64,000 nucleotides of DNA, taken from contig JBBMOA010000002.1 in NCBI GenBank assembly GCA_037954235.1, positions 17,074,009-17,138,008 on the forward strand. The letters run 5' to 3'. The notes under the pieces were generated by a model, which was given only the letters and a program-made list of their open reading frames with translations, made no database searches and was not told the DNA's origin. This stretch comes from Aulostomus chinensis. Its lineage: Eukaryota; Chordata; Actinopteri; Syngnathiformes; Aulostomidae. The position numbers and the translations under genes are program-made. The first letter of the stretch is position 1, and each line of letters begins with the position of its first letter. Below, in pieces: positions 26,101-39,800 of the stretch.

Positions 26101-29100
26101 ATTACATTAAAACCGCGAGGCAAACATTGACTATACTGTATTTGGTGGATAGAACAGGGACCCTTGGAAGAATCCATGATATTTTGGGCGGATCCATTTT
26201 AGCCTTGTTATTGATGCTGGTCACAATGCAGAGAAGAACATTTATCGTCTGCCGGTGAACCCTGTGAACGCCGAGGGTGCTCCTGGTTTTGTAGACTATA
26301 ATCCTGTTTTTCAATCAATTGATTGATAAATCCATTGATCTGCTAAACACACTTGAACATTGCCCTGCATGGGCCTAAGCTTCATCCATATGATAATTGA
26401 TTGAATTTTAATAATCAATATTATTCCCTTGGTACTGTTAATCTCCCAAATCATTAGGGCGGGGTGATTGGTGGGCTGATCGGACGTCAAAACAATTTCA
26501 AATTTTTACCTTTATAACAATCAACAAACAATTAGAAGTTTTACACATTTATACATCATAGTTTTCTGCCATTTATGTAAATATGCTGAGCCATGAAGTG
26601 GGAAAAAACATACAAATGAACTATTAATGGTTGTTCAATGAATATCTCAAACAAGTGAATTCAAAAAGGATGTTTAGAAAATGCTGCTTGACTTTTACGT
26701 TCAAATTAGTTTTAAGTTAGTTGTAGTTTGCACTCTTGGCAAAGGATAACTCTTTAGATACTTTGAGAATGCATGAAGTGTGAGTCTGCTGTTCCTAATC
26801 TGTAGTGCAGAACTCTCTGTGTCCCCAAGCCTCCTGTCTGGCCTCTCTCCTCTCTCTGGTAGTAGATATAACTCACTGCTGGCCTTTGCTTCTGTTTGCT
26901 CAACCCTGGCTCTGATAACTAGCTGTGCACAGCTGGAGTGAGCCCAAAAATACTGGGACAAAAAAGGAAAGAAGAAAAAGTGCCACAAAAAAAAAAAAGG
27001 AACTTCAACTGCACAGTTGACGCTGCTTCCCACGAGTCCAGTGGAAAAGTTTTACCTCTGGGATTCCAATGCTCTAACTGATATGACACATTTCCATTAC
27101 TCTGTTGTGAGTCTTCTATTTATACAAGAGTGAACTCTTGAAGACTGTACTACAGCCCCTCCCTCATTGGCTCATACCACTGTCTGTCAGATCACGGTGT
27201 CCAATCAGAGGCAGCTGACTATGTGAAGCTGAAGGAGCCTGGGGATTATGTCATTTGTGTGCTGGGGAGGTAGGACTTCTGACACTGCAGAGGCCCAGGC
27301 TGCCAGCCCCTCCCCCCTCATCGATGTCTTCGTACACATACCAACCTCCCACACAGGAAGTGACACTTTCCCACCATTCAGGAGGATTAAAAGAGGCAGG
27401 CAGAGAGCAGAGTAGTGGCTCAGTGGCTCTGCCAGCAGACGCTGGAATGCTGCGTGTTGGTCCTTTTGACACAGAAAAGAGCGTGTGAGTGTGTGACATG
27501 CCCTTCATCTGCCTCATCTTCCTCCCCGATAGTGTTCCCAACATGACAAGCATCTGCATCTGCTGACGTTGCCAGGAGACTGGAGTATTTTTATTGAGCC
27601 CCAGTTAAACCAAGTTTGTCTGAGATGCACGTGCAGCGTTAACGGCTATTAGCCAGATGATTATCCTTAAAGGGAAAGTTTGGAGCAAAATTACTGGATA
27701 TCAGTGGAAGCTAGAAACAAGCAAGCTTGTTACAGGATTTTCTTTCTCCTTCTCATGGAATTAACACTTCTCAGCTATACTTGAATTTATGCAGTTTTTT
27801 AAACCTCTGAACCTTATTTCTCCTATTGAGTGTGGATGAGACAGGAGAGTTTTTCAGGCATGGCATTTTTCATCCATATTTGTAAAATTGGCAACTTTGT
27901 GTGAACAATACACTCCTGTTATCATGAATGTGAGGAGTGTTTAGGAAACCCACTGTTCTCTCTCCATTTGCTTTTAATGGAACTCTTATAATTGCTACAC
28001 TCATTAATAAGCCTAAGTAAATAGAAGTAGACTATTCAGTGCTACCGCTCAGAGTGCCTTATAATGATACCTCATGCCTTCACCCACACACACGAACACA
28101 CACACACACACACACACAAATGTTTTCCTTTACATTACTTGCAGTACATTACAATCCAACTTGGAATACAGTATGAGTTTCTAGTATTTCATGATATCCT
28201 TTTTTTTAAGCGTTTCAAAAATAGATCTGGGAAGCACTTAATGTTCCCTTGCACATTTTTGAGTGTAAATCCCAAATACAAGTGAGTAAACCTGAAATGG
28301 GAAGCTGATATGTTAGAAGTGTTTTTTAGGAATGTGTAAAGAAACATGATGTACCAGTTGTGATTAAATGAACAAAGGATCAGAAATAAGACTGAGTTGA
28401 GAGTTTTTGATACAAACCATTACAAAGACATTGATCTAGTGGATGTAGATGGATATTTGTGTGCAATTATTGCAATGTAAGAATCCAGCTTTGAGTACAA
28501 CAGGCAGCAGGCTCTGTCAGTGTAATTTGTTCCGTTACTCTCTTGTTTCATTTAAGTACCAGTAGGTACTGGCAAGTACTTTAGACGTACAGTTTTATAG
28601 AAGAAAGTTACATCATGTGTTGCAGGTAACTACATGGGTACATTATTAAAGAAACAAACGGTTTGTGAAGTGAAGAAATGATAGTTGTTTATTTCAGCAT
28701 TGACTTGATGCAGAAATTTGAGCGATGCAGAAATGGCACCTCAATGCTCGCCTCCTGCCTTAATCCAGCGTGTCAGAGATTTATCATGTCTGATGTTAGA
28801 CTTTTCAGCAATTACATTTCAAACACATTTTTCTACCAGGAAGGATAAATGTATAAAATCCATATTCAAATTTTATTGGGGCCGAGGGGATTTATTGTGT
28901 ATACGTAGTGTATGATCAATCTCATTTATATTTCACTTGCACTGCATAATTTTTCTTATGTGACTTGCAGATGAAAACAGTGGAAATGGAATCAATTCTT
29001 TATCTGAGAGAGCAACACTGCCGGGACACACAGAGGTGAGATCTCACGTATTCATATGTATTTCAACTCACAGAGTCACAGTTTGTTCATTTTTATTGAA

Positions 29101-32100
29101 TTTAATTTAATTTCATTTTAAAAAACAACATCTTAATATGTCGCTTTTATGATTTTCTTTATGATCTATTTTAAAGGGTGTGAATAAGTATTGTGTAATA
29201 TTTTTGAAAAGTGAGGTTTTCCTTTGTATGCAGTCGATTATTGATGTTGGCGGTTATGCTTGTGTGTGTTGTCACTGAGACCTTTTGTTGACTCCTCGCT
29301 CTCGCTGCTGAATCACAAGACCTCTGAGTCTCAAAGAGCTCTTGTCATTTCTGTAACAGCGAGACAGAAACAAACTGTCGCTGCTCAGACGGCAGCCTGT
29401 TGTGAGTCTTTTGGCCGTCTGGTTATCCCACCGGGCCAGATGGGTACATTCATCTTAATTTACTGATTATATTGTGTGTCTCTGATGTACGATTTGAGGA
29501 CACAGGACATTAATGGAACACTTAATCAGTTCTACTATCAAACTAATTTTTAATGCTCTAAAGTATGATTATGTAACACCACAACAGTAGCAGCATTCTC
29601 AGCCGTTAGTGGATGTGATAAGCACGCGGGGTGGGGTTCTGCCAAAGACTGCAACACACTGGTGCCTCCATTGTCAGTGTTTAGACATTCGCCTCTTAAC
29701 CAGATGGCATTGAAATGTGATATTGCTCTTTAAAATAAACAAACTATACCTTTGTTTACATCACAGGCCGTGTTAAAGCCCTGAGATGAATGATAGAATT
29801 CCCACTTTAAGAGCATATTAGTGTTCACACTTTGAAAAAGAAAAAAACGGTATATCTATGTTATCATAATAATTTTGTGGCGGTTACTTTTACTACCACA
29901 TATTGTAGATGACTTTTTGGTTTTCTGAATGTGATTATTGCCTGCAAAATGGTATGTCAGGCAAGCCCTGAACCACTGGACGAGGTTTGTTAGGCCGAAT
30001 GAGCCCAAGAGTCGGTCGTTTCTAGGACAATAAAAATTCAGAAGTAAAGGCACTGATTCAGTTCAAAAGTTGATAGAGAAGATCTCTCTCCATCATCAGC
30101 ATCTAAGTTTAGTATAATAACATGTTGACACTGCCAGCCGAGACTCTTTTTATGGGGTTTTTCCACATTGAACATGGCTTCTGTCTGCTGTACATGAAGC
30201 CAGAGGAAACAACATATACCAACAAGTGAAGGTTGAATCTCCATGTATAATTTTGGGAACAATCTGTCTCTATATTTAATCTGTTTTCAAGTCGTCGCCT
30301 TTCTTGTTTGTCCAGTAAGATCTTGCTGTTTCTCATGTAGACAGAAAAGCTGCAACCGAACAAAGACACGGTGTTCTTCAGGGACGGGCTGCGGAGGATC
30401 GACTTTGTGTTGTCTTATGTAGATGACAAAGATGGAGAAAAGAAGCAGGTGAGTAAGTGAAGGAAAAATGATGAGTAGCTTTTAGTTGATTGTTCAGCAT
30501 TTTTTACTGTGAGGTAAGTGACTAACTGGAACGCTTTATTTCACAATGTATGTCCAGAACAGAGATGCAGTGCTGCAAAGAGGAAGTGAGAGGGAACAAA
30601 CATAAACTCCAAATCCCCAAATCTAAAAAGAGATTACTAAATGATTGAGGATCAAGTTTTTGATCCTGTCTTTAGAGTAATCAAAAAAGTATCAATAAAT
30701 TCACATAGTATTTGACACATGAAAGTATATGTACAGTATATGAACAGTATATGAAGCGTATATGGCCCATAGGTCATGTGATTATCAGTAAAAATGCCAG
30801 TGCCTTCAGAAATGAGTGTAGGATGAAGGAAGTATGGGCAGCTACAGAATGTCACTTCTCCTTGTATCTATGAGACAACTCAGTTTGTGATTTCGTTTTC
30901 CGGTGAGAACTTGTTTCACAGGAGATCAGAGGACAAGTTCATAGTAATGATTGTTGCTAAAATCAGAGGATTATTCATTGTGCAACCAGAAAGTTTCAGT
31001 TTGACCTCCTATATACCGGCACTGGTAAATACTAATAAACCAAATTATTCAAATGGTGATGGAAACAATAGTCGGATATTATTTTGGAAGTCAAAGATCT
31101 TTGTTTTGCCCTGGTCACCTGTTTTATTCTTTGTATGCATATAGATTCATCTGATTCTTGTCATATGAAGGCATGTGGCCTTCTCCTGCTTATAGACTTA
31201 CCATCGCTCAAATAGGGACAGAAATATTCGACTTATTTTCTAAACCTAACAACCCCTACATATGGACAGATTGAAATTGTATCTGCAACGCCATGCTGAA
31301 AACCTAACGAATGTTGAAAAAAAAAAAACAGAATATGTGTGATTTCATGTACTTTGGAGGGAAACCCAACAGATCGTGTAAACCAGGTTTCTTTTCCTGT
31401 CATCACATTATTAAACTGCATGAAACATGTCAGATCAAATCATTAGGTACTTGGCTTTTCCCAGTTATCAGATTATTGTGTGCATGTGCACAGTGACAGC
31501 CAAGCATCACTGCTCATCTGCCTTATTTGACCACGTTAAAGTCCGACCCCCCTCCTCTTGATATTGATGAGCTCAGCTGTGTTCTAAAAGTTGAACTGTC
31601 GTCAAAGGAGAGGTTAATGATGAAAGTGTAGAAAAAGAAAAAAAGCTTTTACAGAGGACTTGGAGCAGAGTCAGAGGTGACCTTAACAGGATTTGCCTCA
31701 AAAATACAATGCAAGAGCAGAAGCACACCTGGTCACCACAAGCAGTTATAACTGACTGCAGAACTGTATTTAACAAGCTTCAGCTCCATGTTTAGCTTTC
31801 CAGACTACAACTATATTGTTTTACTCACTCAGAGTAAATACTGGACTTAAATTCACCAGATGGACACAAACACAATCCAAATCAATGATGCTGTCACTGA
31901 TGGCTGCAAAAACAAGCTAGTAATTGTGAGCAAGCTTGTAAAATCAAGCGAAAAGGCAACATGTCAGAGTTGTGTTCCTTTACTTCTGCTGCCTCCAAGT
32001 GGCGAAAAACAGGTAATACAGGTTTTCTATTTTATCGCTTTGGGAGCCCTTAAACCAACACTTTGACGGACATCATCCCCAGCAGCACTGGACCAAATGA

Positions 32101-33777
32101 TCCCTGATGCTTCCTGGTCGTTGATATCGTAGGATGGTGTTTCTGTAATCTCTTAACCACTGAATCAGCTGGTGACCATTCTGTGGTGAGCTAGTGTGTA
32201 ACTTCATTGACGAACTGAATTATCGCTGGGTTTTACATTGATATGTGTGGATTCCCTGATGTTGCTATGTGATGTTCATTCTGGAACGAAATGTCCTACA
32301 ATGTAATGAATCAGACAGCTAGTTTGTGAATCCAGTTTTCTTCTTCCTGCGCTATGATTTGACCTCTGATTAATAGTCATCATTTCAATCTGATTTGTAG
32401 TAGAGAGGCTTGAAGGCCTTTCTCCTCAGCCATTACTGTAAGCGTGTTTACATCCTATCTGTGCTTCATAGCGAGGAGAGAAAGATGTTCAAAGTCAACC
32501 TACTTTTGAGCATTTTGTATTTTCGGAGAAATAAAAGCTCAGATACTGCAGCATAAATCTTGTATGTCTCCATCCCATTCATCTTCAGTCTACTACATGG
32601 ACAGAAAGACTTTTCCGAGGGGCACGTTTATTATTGACGCTTCCATTACTCCAATCACACTGTACCAGCCAGGACACAGCGCCACAGTCTGACATAAAAG
32701 GCATAAATATCCTCCCCGGTGTCATCTTATTTTTACTGGCTCAGTGTGGAAGAAGTGGTCTCCCTGTGCACATCAATGAGAATCTTCAGTGTCCCTTAAA
32801 TCCAAAAATCCAAGTCCTTTATCAGACTCACCTCATGGCCTCAGTTTGACCTGTCTGGATCTTGATCTCTGTGTAAATCCTTTATAAGATTGAGTAGGTA
32901 AACTGAGATTTTTTAATTTATTTTTTTGGTAGAGGTTTTTGGTAAAATGCAATGAAGGTTACGGGAGAAAAAAACAGGCTGAGCCTGTGTGAGTGAGCCT
33001 CTCATGCCTGTGGTTTGTGTTCGTCCACAGGAGAGGAGGAGGGAGTTTGAGGCCAACCTTGAGAAAGTTGGTCTGGAGCTGGAAACAGAGGACAAATTGG
33101 TAAGAGATGTAACCGCAGAGCACTAGCACCACCTAGAGGATGTAATGCAGAGGCACATTATGTTGTCTCAAAGAGAAGGCTCAACACAAAACAATCATTT
33201 ACACAAGAAAAATGTAAGAATTCCTTACAATAGCTCACATTTCCTTTCTCTTCTCTCTCATTTACACTTGAATCAGGACTCAAAAGACCAAAAAACATAC
33301 TTCCTGAAGATCCATGCCCCGTGGGATGTACTGGCCACTTATGCTGATATCCTGAAAATCAAGGTTCCCTTCAAGGCCAGCGATATGCCCCATGGTCAGG
33401 ACGTCCCGCTAGAGTGGCTCTCACTTCCTTTTCGCTTGCCAGAGCATATCATGCACCCCAAACCCGATTATTTCACCTACCCCTTCGACAAGACGAAGAC
33501 CGACTTCTTCCTCATCAACGACAAGGACACATTCTTTCCTCCATCCACAAGAAACAGAATAGTGAGTCTTTCATTTGTGCTCGGGGTTGAATCAGCTTCA
33601 ATTGTTTAAATGTGTTGTTTATTCAGTATTTGTGTTTATTCAGTAGATTGAGCTCAGCTAATAAATTAAAGAGGACTTTGCTGGCACATTTTTTGTCGTA
33701 TTTTTGGATAAGATAAACAATGAAGTATTTTTAGAAATGCATTTAACTTAAAAGTTCAAATGAATCCAAATCTCTTA

Positions 33778-33812
<35 letters not shown>

Positions 33813-36800
33813 CTCGCCCTGGTTACTAGGTGTACTACATCCTGGCTCGCTGTGCATACTACAAAGAGGGCCGAAAAGATAAAGACAAGACAGGAATCAA
33901 GCGGTTACTTAGCAACGGGACATATACGGCTGCTTTCCCACTTCATGATGTAAGTCACATGGAAGAACATGCGTATGCTGAGGCAGGAATAAAAAAAGTG
34001 TACTCATGTATAAACTACAACTGTCACATACTCCTCTGTCATTTTTTTTAGAGGTGTGTAAGCATTTGCTCTCCTACTTTACTACAGGATCTGGATTTCA
34101 CTAATTGCCCTCTTTCTGTACCAGGATTGGTGAATGAGTGCTTTGTAGACAAAACAGAATATCATATTTTGCTTACAGGAGATTTAATTTGACTATATGT
34201 CCTCTTCTTTGTACACTCTTTGATTTTACTTTTTTGACAATAAAGATTTAGTAGTATACCTGGCTTCTAAAAATAAAGAGTTGGCTTTGATGTACAGTTG
34301 TATGATTGCTGACATTTTCCTGCTTCATAGCCACAAAAATTCTAAGAAAAAATAAGCATCTTTGTACACACAAAACTTGGTGATAAATATTTTTCACTTA
34401 GATTCCTAAAAAAAGGTCAATATGCTCTATATTAACTTCAACTTTTTGTTTCAAGCATTTCTGAGTATTATTAAAGAGAACCGTATTCCATTTTCTTTTG
34501 TCTTCAACATTTTGCTCTTTTCCTTTCAGTGTCGTTACTGGAAGAGAGCGAGAAATGCTGAATGTGAGAGCGAACGCTATAACCTGTACAAGCACTGGGC
34601 CAGGTTTCTCTGCTTTTATAAAGAGCAGCCTCTCAACCTCATCAGGTAGAGCAAAATAAGCAGTTGTTGGATTTTTGGAGTCTTGTTTGAAGTTTGTTCA
34701 TGTACATGCCGTTGAAACGATACTCTGCTTTCAGGAAGTACTACGGGGAGAAAATTGGGATCTACTTTGCCTGGTTGGGCTTCTACACTGAGATGCTGTT
34801 CTTTGCAGCCGTTATGGGCCTCATATGTTTCACATATGGAGTACTCAGCTATGATGACAACATATCGAGGTTGGTAGGTTTTTTTTGTCAGAATCAGGCT
34901 GTAATTTTACCAAAAGTAAACAGACATTAGTATTTATACGTGATTGTTTAATGTCTCATTCTGATGTTGCTACAACTGGTTCCACTCTTCTGTGACGGCA
35001 ATTCATGAAACTCCAGAACCTGGCTGCAGGAGCCTGTTTATTCAGATGTTGAGTAATGAAGCCTGAAAGATGGCCACAGTCCATTTCATGAAGGGAGAAA
35101 CTACGTGTGTCCAGACCAAAACTGGGCCAGTACTTAGATGAAAGTGAGCAGAACATGAAGGAAAACAAAATCAAACAGAGTTTGAACGATTTGGTGCATT
35201 AAAAAATGGATGTTGCATTTCTGCGGACACATTCCAGGTAATCCAAAAGTTGTTTGATCAGTATTCACACACAGGCGTAGTGGCCCTAAAGCATCAGCAC
35301 AAAGATATAATCAAGCTATTGTCTGCATCAGTGAGGTTCCAAACATTTTCAGAGGTTCAATGAATAAAAATCACAACTATTACTTTAGTTATCAAAAGGA
35401 GATCATGTAGAATCTCAGTGTATCCCTGGATGGATGTGGATAAATACCAAATATGCGGCTCAAGTTTGCAAGTGTCCAGTGGTTTACATCCATTCCAGCA
35501 AACCTTCAAAATCATGCCAATGAATTGGTGTCAGGCAGCACGGTGGTGCAGTGGTTATCACTGTCGTCTCACGACAAGAAAGTTCCTGGTACGACCCCCA
35601 GCTCCATCACAGGATCTTTCTGTGTGAGTCTCCATGTTCTCCCTGTTCCTGTGTGGGTTCTCTCTGGTACTCCAGCTTCCTCCCACAGTCCAAAGACATC
35701 AAGAGAGGACGAGGCTGATTGATACTCTAAATTGACCGTAGGTGTGACTGTGAGTGTGAATGGTTGTCTGTCTCTATGTGTTGGTCCTGCGATGGACTGG
35801 TGACCTGTCCAGGGTGAACCCTACCCTGCCTCTCACCCGTAGCCGCTGGGATAGGCTCCACCCCCCCCTCCCCCCACCCCCGCGACCCTTAACAGGAATA
35901 AGAGGAAGAAAATGGATGGATGGATTTGGTGTCTTAACATTTTTACTGTCTACTTGTTGCACATCAATGCCAAAAGATATTTGCCATCAGAAATGCGATT
36001 ATGTTAAAGATATTCTTCAGCAATATTTGTACAGTTAGAGTCAGAGACCTTGGACAGACTTGCTTCATGTATTTGTTGTGGTGCCAGTTTAATGTAACAA
36101 CTACATTAGACTGGTGGCTCCATTGTTCATTTTCTCTGGGATCAAATGACAGTAACATGGTCTCATAGGCATCCAAGAATCTGAGCAAACAAGTATGTTT
36201 ACAATTCTTCCTTTGCTTTCATTCTCCTTTCAATCTTCTCTTAGCAAAGAAATCTGTGACGCTGCTATTGGAGGCACTATTGTGATGTGTCCACTCTGTG
36301 ATAAGAAGTGTTCCTTCTGGAAGCTCAACTCCACGTGTCTCTCATCCTGGGTAAAATATTTCACTCACAAAAGCATGATTGACAAATTGGAATTCAAGTA
36401 AATCATTTTATTTCCATGGGAAAATCAGTCCCGCCCCAGAGTCGGTGACGGGTCACCATGTTCACTGCCTCTGTTTATCAGTCATTTGTCATCACGTTTG
36501 ATATTCTCTCTTACAGCAATCGCATCTGTTTGACAATGAGGGGACAATATTCTTTGCCATATTTATGGGGATTTGGGGTAAGTGTCAGCCAGTGCTGCTC
36601 CTAGCATGTCCATAGCATGTTTAACCTGTGTTTGACATGTGACTCAAACCCCTCCCACCCCCACCCACATCCCTCGCACCACCTGTAGGACAGATTTTCA
36701 CAGGGAAAACCATTGCACACTGAAGCATCAAGATGAATCCATCAACTTGCCAGAACAATTATGTTACACCAAATGGCTGCATAGCTTATTCAGCACACAC

Positions 36801-39800
36801 ACTGTCAGCCCTGAGAGCTTAGAGGAGCACACCAACTTTTAGACAAATGGTGCAAGGTGCAATAATATGTACTGAGATTGAATCTAAGCACTCCAAATGT
36901 GCTGGGCAGTGACTCTGTTTTTGGAGTTCTGGAAGCGGCGTCAAGCCCGGCTGGAGTACGAGTGGGACTTGGTTGACTTTGAAGAGGAACAGCAACAGCT
37001 TCAAATCCGGCCAGAGTTTGAGATCCAGTGCACTAAGAGGAGACTCAACAAGATCACACAGGTGCTCCATAACTTTCTTCAAGCATGGCAACAGACATAC
37101 CAGACGCCATGACACGTGTATATTCAGAATCGTAATAATCATCTTGCAGGAAATGGAGCCATATCTTCCCATCCCCAGCAAGTGTGCCCGCTTCTGCCTC
37201 TCCGGAGCCACAGTCCTCTTCTGGGTAACAAGATCCTCTTCTCTCTTGGGTGTGTGTGTGTTTGCTGTTCGCAGTAATTCTTGGGTCACAGCACATGTTC
37301 CTGTGCTCTCCACAGATTTCCCTGATATTGGCCTGTATCATCGGGGTCATAGCATATAGGCTGGCTGTGCATGCAGCCTTCTCCAGTATCATCAAAGATC
37401 CGATGAGGAGGATCCAGGTGGTGGGCCGGTTCATCACCCCACAGTTAGCCACCTCTGTCACTGCTTCCTGCATCAACTTTGTCATCATCATGATCCTCAA
37501 CTTCTTCTATGAGCGGGTGGCTGTTTGGATCACTGACCTGGGTACAGATGTTTAATCAAATCAGCTGAACCTGAACACTCGGGTGCACAGGGGTGGGGTC
37601 CTAGTCATTATTTCTCCAACTGTTCATGTCTTGCAGAAATCCCAAAGACCCACCTGGAGTATGAGAACAGGCTGACCATGAAGATGTTTCTCTTCCAGTT
37701 TGTCAACTACTACTCCTCCTGCTTCTACGTGGCTTTCTTTAAAGGCAAATTTGTGGGTTATCCCGGTGACTACTCATACATGTTTGGAAAATGGAGCAAA
37801 CTAAGGAATGAGGAGGTGGGTATAGAAAGGGAACGTTTGTGTCTTAATCTGATCATAATCTAAGAGCTACAACCAGGAAGTGAATGAAAGAAAAATGAAG
37901 AAGCAACGTACACACAAAACAGTAATGCGGTGCATTCCCCCCCTGCTCAAATTCCATGTAGTCTAATTTTAACGTGGGCTGCTGTGCACATCAGCCATGG
38001 CCTGGTGTTAAGAATACTGGGTAGCAACCATCTTTGAACTCAGAGTCAGCAACAATTTACTTATACCTAAATGAGAGTTGTTGCTAAGGAGCCATTAACA
38101 ACAGTCAGATACTCTCATTGCCCTGCCTAGTGCGACCCCGGAGGCTGTCTGATTGAGCTGACCACGCAGTTGGTCATCGTCATGGCAGGAAAACAACTAT
38201 GGGGGAACATCCAAGAAGCTTTATTGCCGTGAGTTGTCTTCCAGTCTACCATCACATGCTTGTATGTATTTGGTTAACCAGGGTGAACGACATGAACAAA
38301 CATGAACAACCTGGGGGGAAAAAAAAGCACATTTATAATAAACATTTAAATTCTTGTCACTGAGCTCTAGAGTGTCTTTTGAATCTTAACTGTCTGTTAG
38401 AGCAGCGTTCAACCTGCAGACGTCAAAGTTAGACAATAATGTCTGTGGCTTCATCCGTCTGTCGTTCATAGGGCTGGATAAAATAGCCAACAGAATACTT
38501 AAAAATGTAAAAAAAAATCAGGGCCAGCATTGCTGAATCACGAGGATTCCAGACACACAGACACCTTCAGATGATCGTATTGTACGTTCAACCTCTAAAC
38601 TGTAATTCAGTCACGTTAGATCTTTCCCTGTGTGGCCTCAAATAGGTTTTAGTTACAAGCTCATTTTTGTGTGATTCTTAATATCCAAATGTACTTGTCA
38701 ATACATATTGAATTCTGGGAGTGTGATGTCCTCTTCTGCCTCATGGGCTTCCTGACAGGTTGATGCGTAACTGGTGGAGTAGCAGGGGGGGACGGCACCA
38801 TCCTGAGAACCATTACAGCCGCTGGGAGCAGGACCACGTCCTGCAGCACTTCAGCCAGCTGGGATTGTTCTACGAGTACCTGGAGATGGGTGAGATACCT
38901 TTCCTTCTTTTACTAATAAAGTTCACTTACAATTGTTGCATTAGAATTCTTGCTTTCAGTCAATCAGATCACTCTTTCAGAGACAACTGAGTCACTTCTT
39001 GTTTTATCCCACAACATCATCACCCTCATCATCATCATCATCATCACCATCATCATCATCACCTTCATCATCATCATCATCACCATCATCACCATCATCA
39101 TCATCACTATCTCTGTCTTTCCAGTGATCCAATTTGGCTTCATCACTCTTTTCGTGGCCTCGTTCCCGCTGGCTCCTCTCCTGGCCCTGTTCAACAACAT
39201 TCTAGAAATCAGGGTGGACGCCTGGAAGTTCACCACCCAGTTCCGTCGGCCGATGGCCTCCAAGGCTCGAAACATCGGAGCGTGGCAGGAGATCCTCAAC
39301 GCGGTAGCCATTTTGTCTGTTGTTACCAATGTGAGTATTACTCCGGAAGAACTGTAAAACTATCTTTCCCTTTCAGGGTTCACAAGAAGCATACACAATT
39401 TGTCTTCCTCCAATTTGACTCCACCTGACAACATTTCTTGCGCTTGTGTTGACCTCAGGCATTCATCATGGCGTTCACCTCAGACATGATACCCCGTATG
39501 GTCTACCTGTACGCCTACAGTAAAGAGTCCTCCATGAGGGGGTATGTGAGCAACAGCCTGTCAGTGTACAACATCTCTCAAATTCATCACCACAACATGC
39601 CTGAAGAACAAGACAACTGGTTTGATAATTCCACCAACACCTGCAGGTATGACGCTTGTTTGCAGCCGTCTTTGTTGATAAGATGAGGACTTTTTAACAA
39701 CGAGCATAAAAGTTTTATAGGTGCTAACTTCTCATAATCAAATGTGTGGAAAGCTGTTTATGAAGCTTCTAATCATCAAGCGATGTGTGCTTTTACGAAC

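Larger units (their letters stand above)
17744..28970 (+). other. ano5 intron 1 (11.2 kb)
   Basis: Holds three SINE copies (18787-19030, 19243-19556, 20282-20377), simple repeats including (AAT)n at 20379-20470, a dispersed-repeat copy at 22325-22500, CREs at 18115 and 25823 and a possible cassette exon at 23779-23823. The segment 24560-24790 looks unique and is a non-coding conservation candidate. No protein match was seen. Confidence 0.6.
33950..36244 (+). other. ano5 introns 6 to 8 (around exons 7 and 8)
   Basis: Intron 6 (33950-34529) shows nothing recognisable. Intron 8 (34870-36244) carries a complete SINE at 35534-35925. Confidence 0.6.

Noticed and set aside
33145..33276. ATG-initiated extension upstream of ano5 exon 5
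   Set aside because: This part is intron: a good acceptor lies at 33276, and the homology starts there.
36819..37500. Minus-strand open frames of 148-164 codons
   Set aside because: They are shadows of ano5 exons 11 to 13.
39016..39111. Regular short repeats as a CRISPR array or minisatellite
   Set aside because: Unit length is three bases with no unique spacers; this is a eukaryotic microsatellite.
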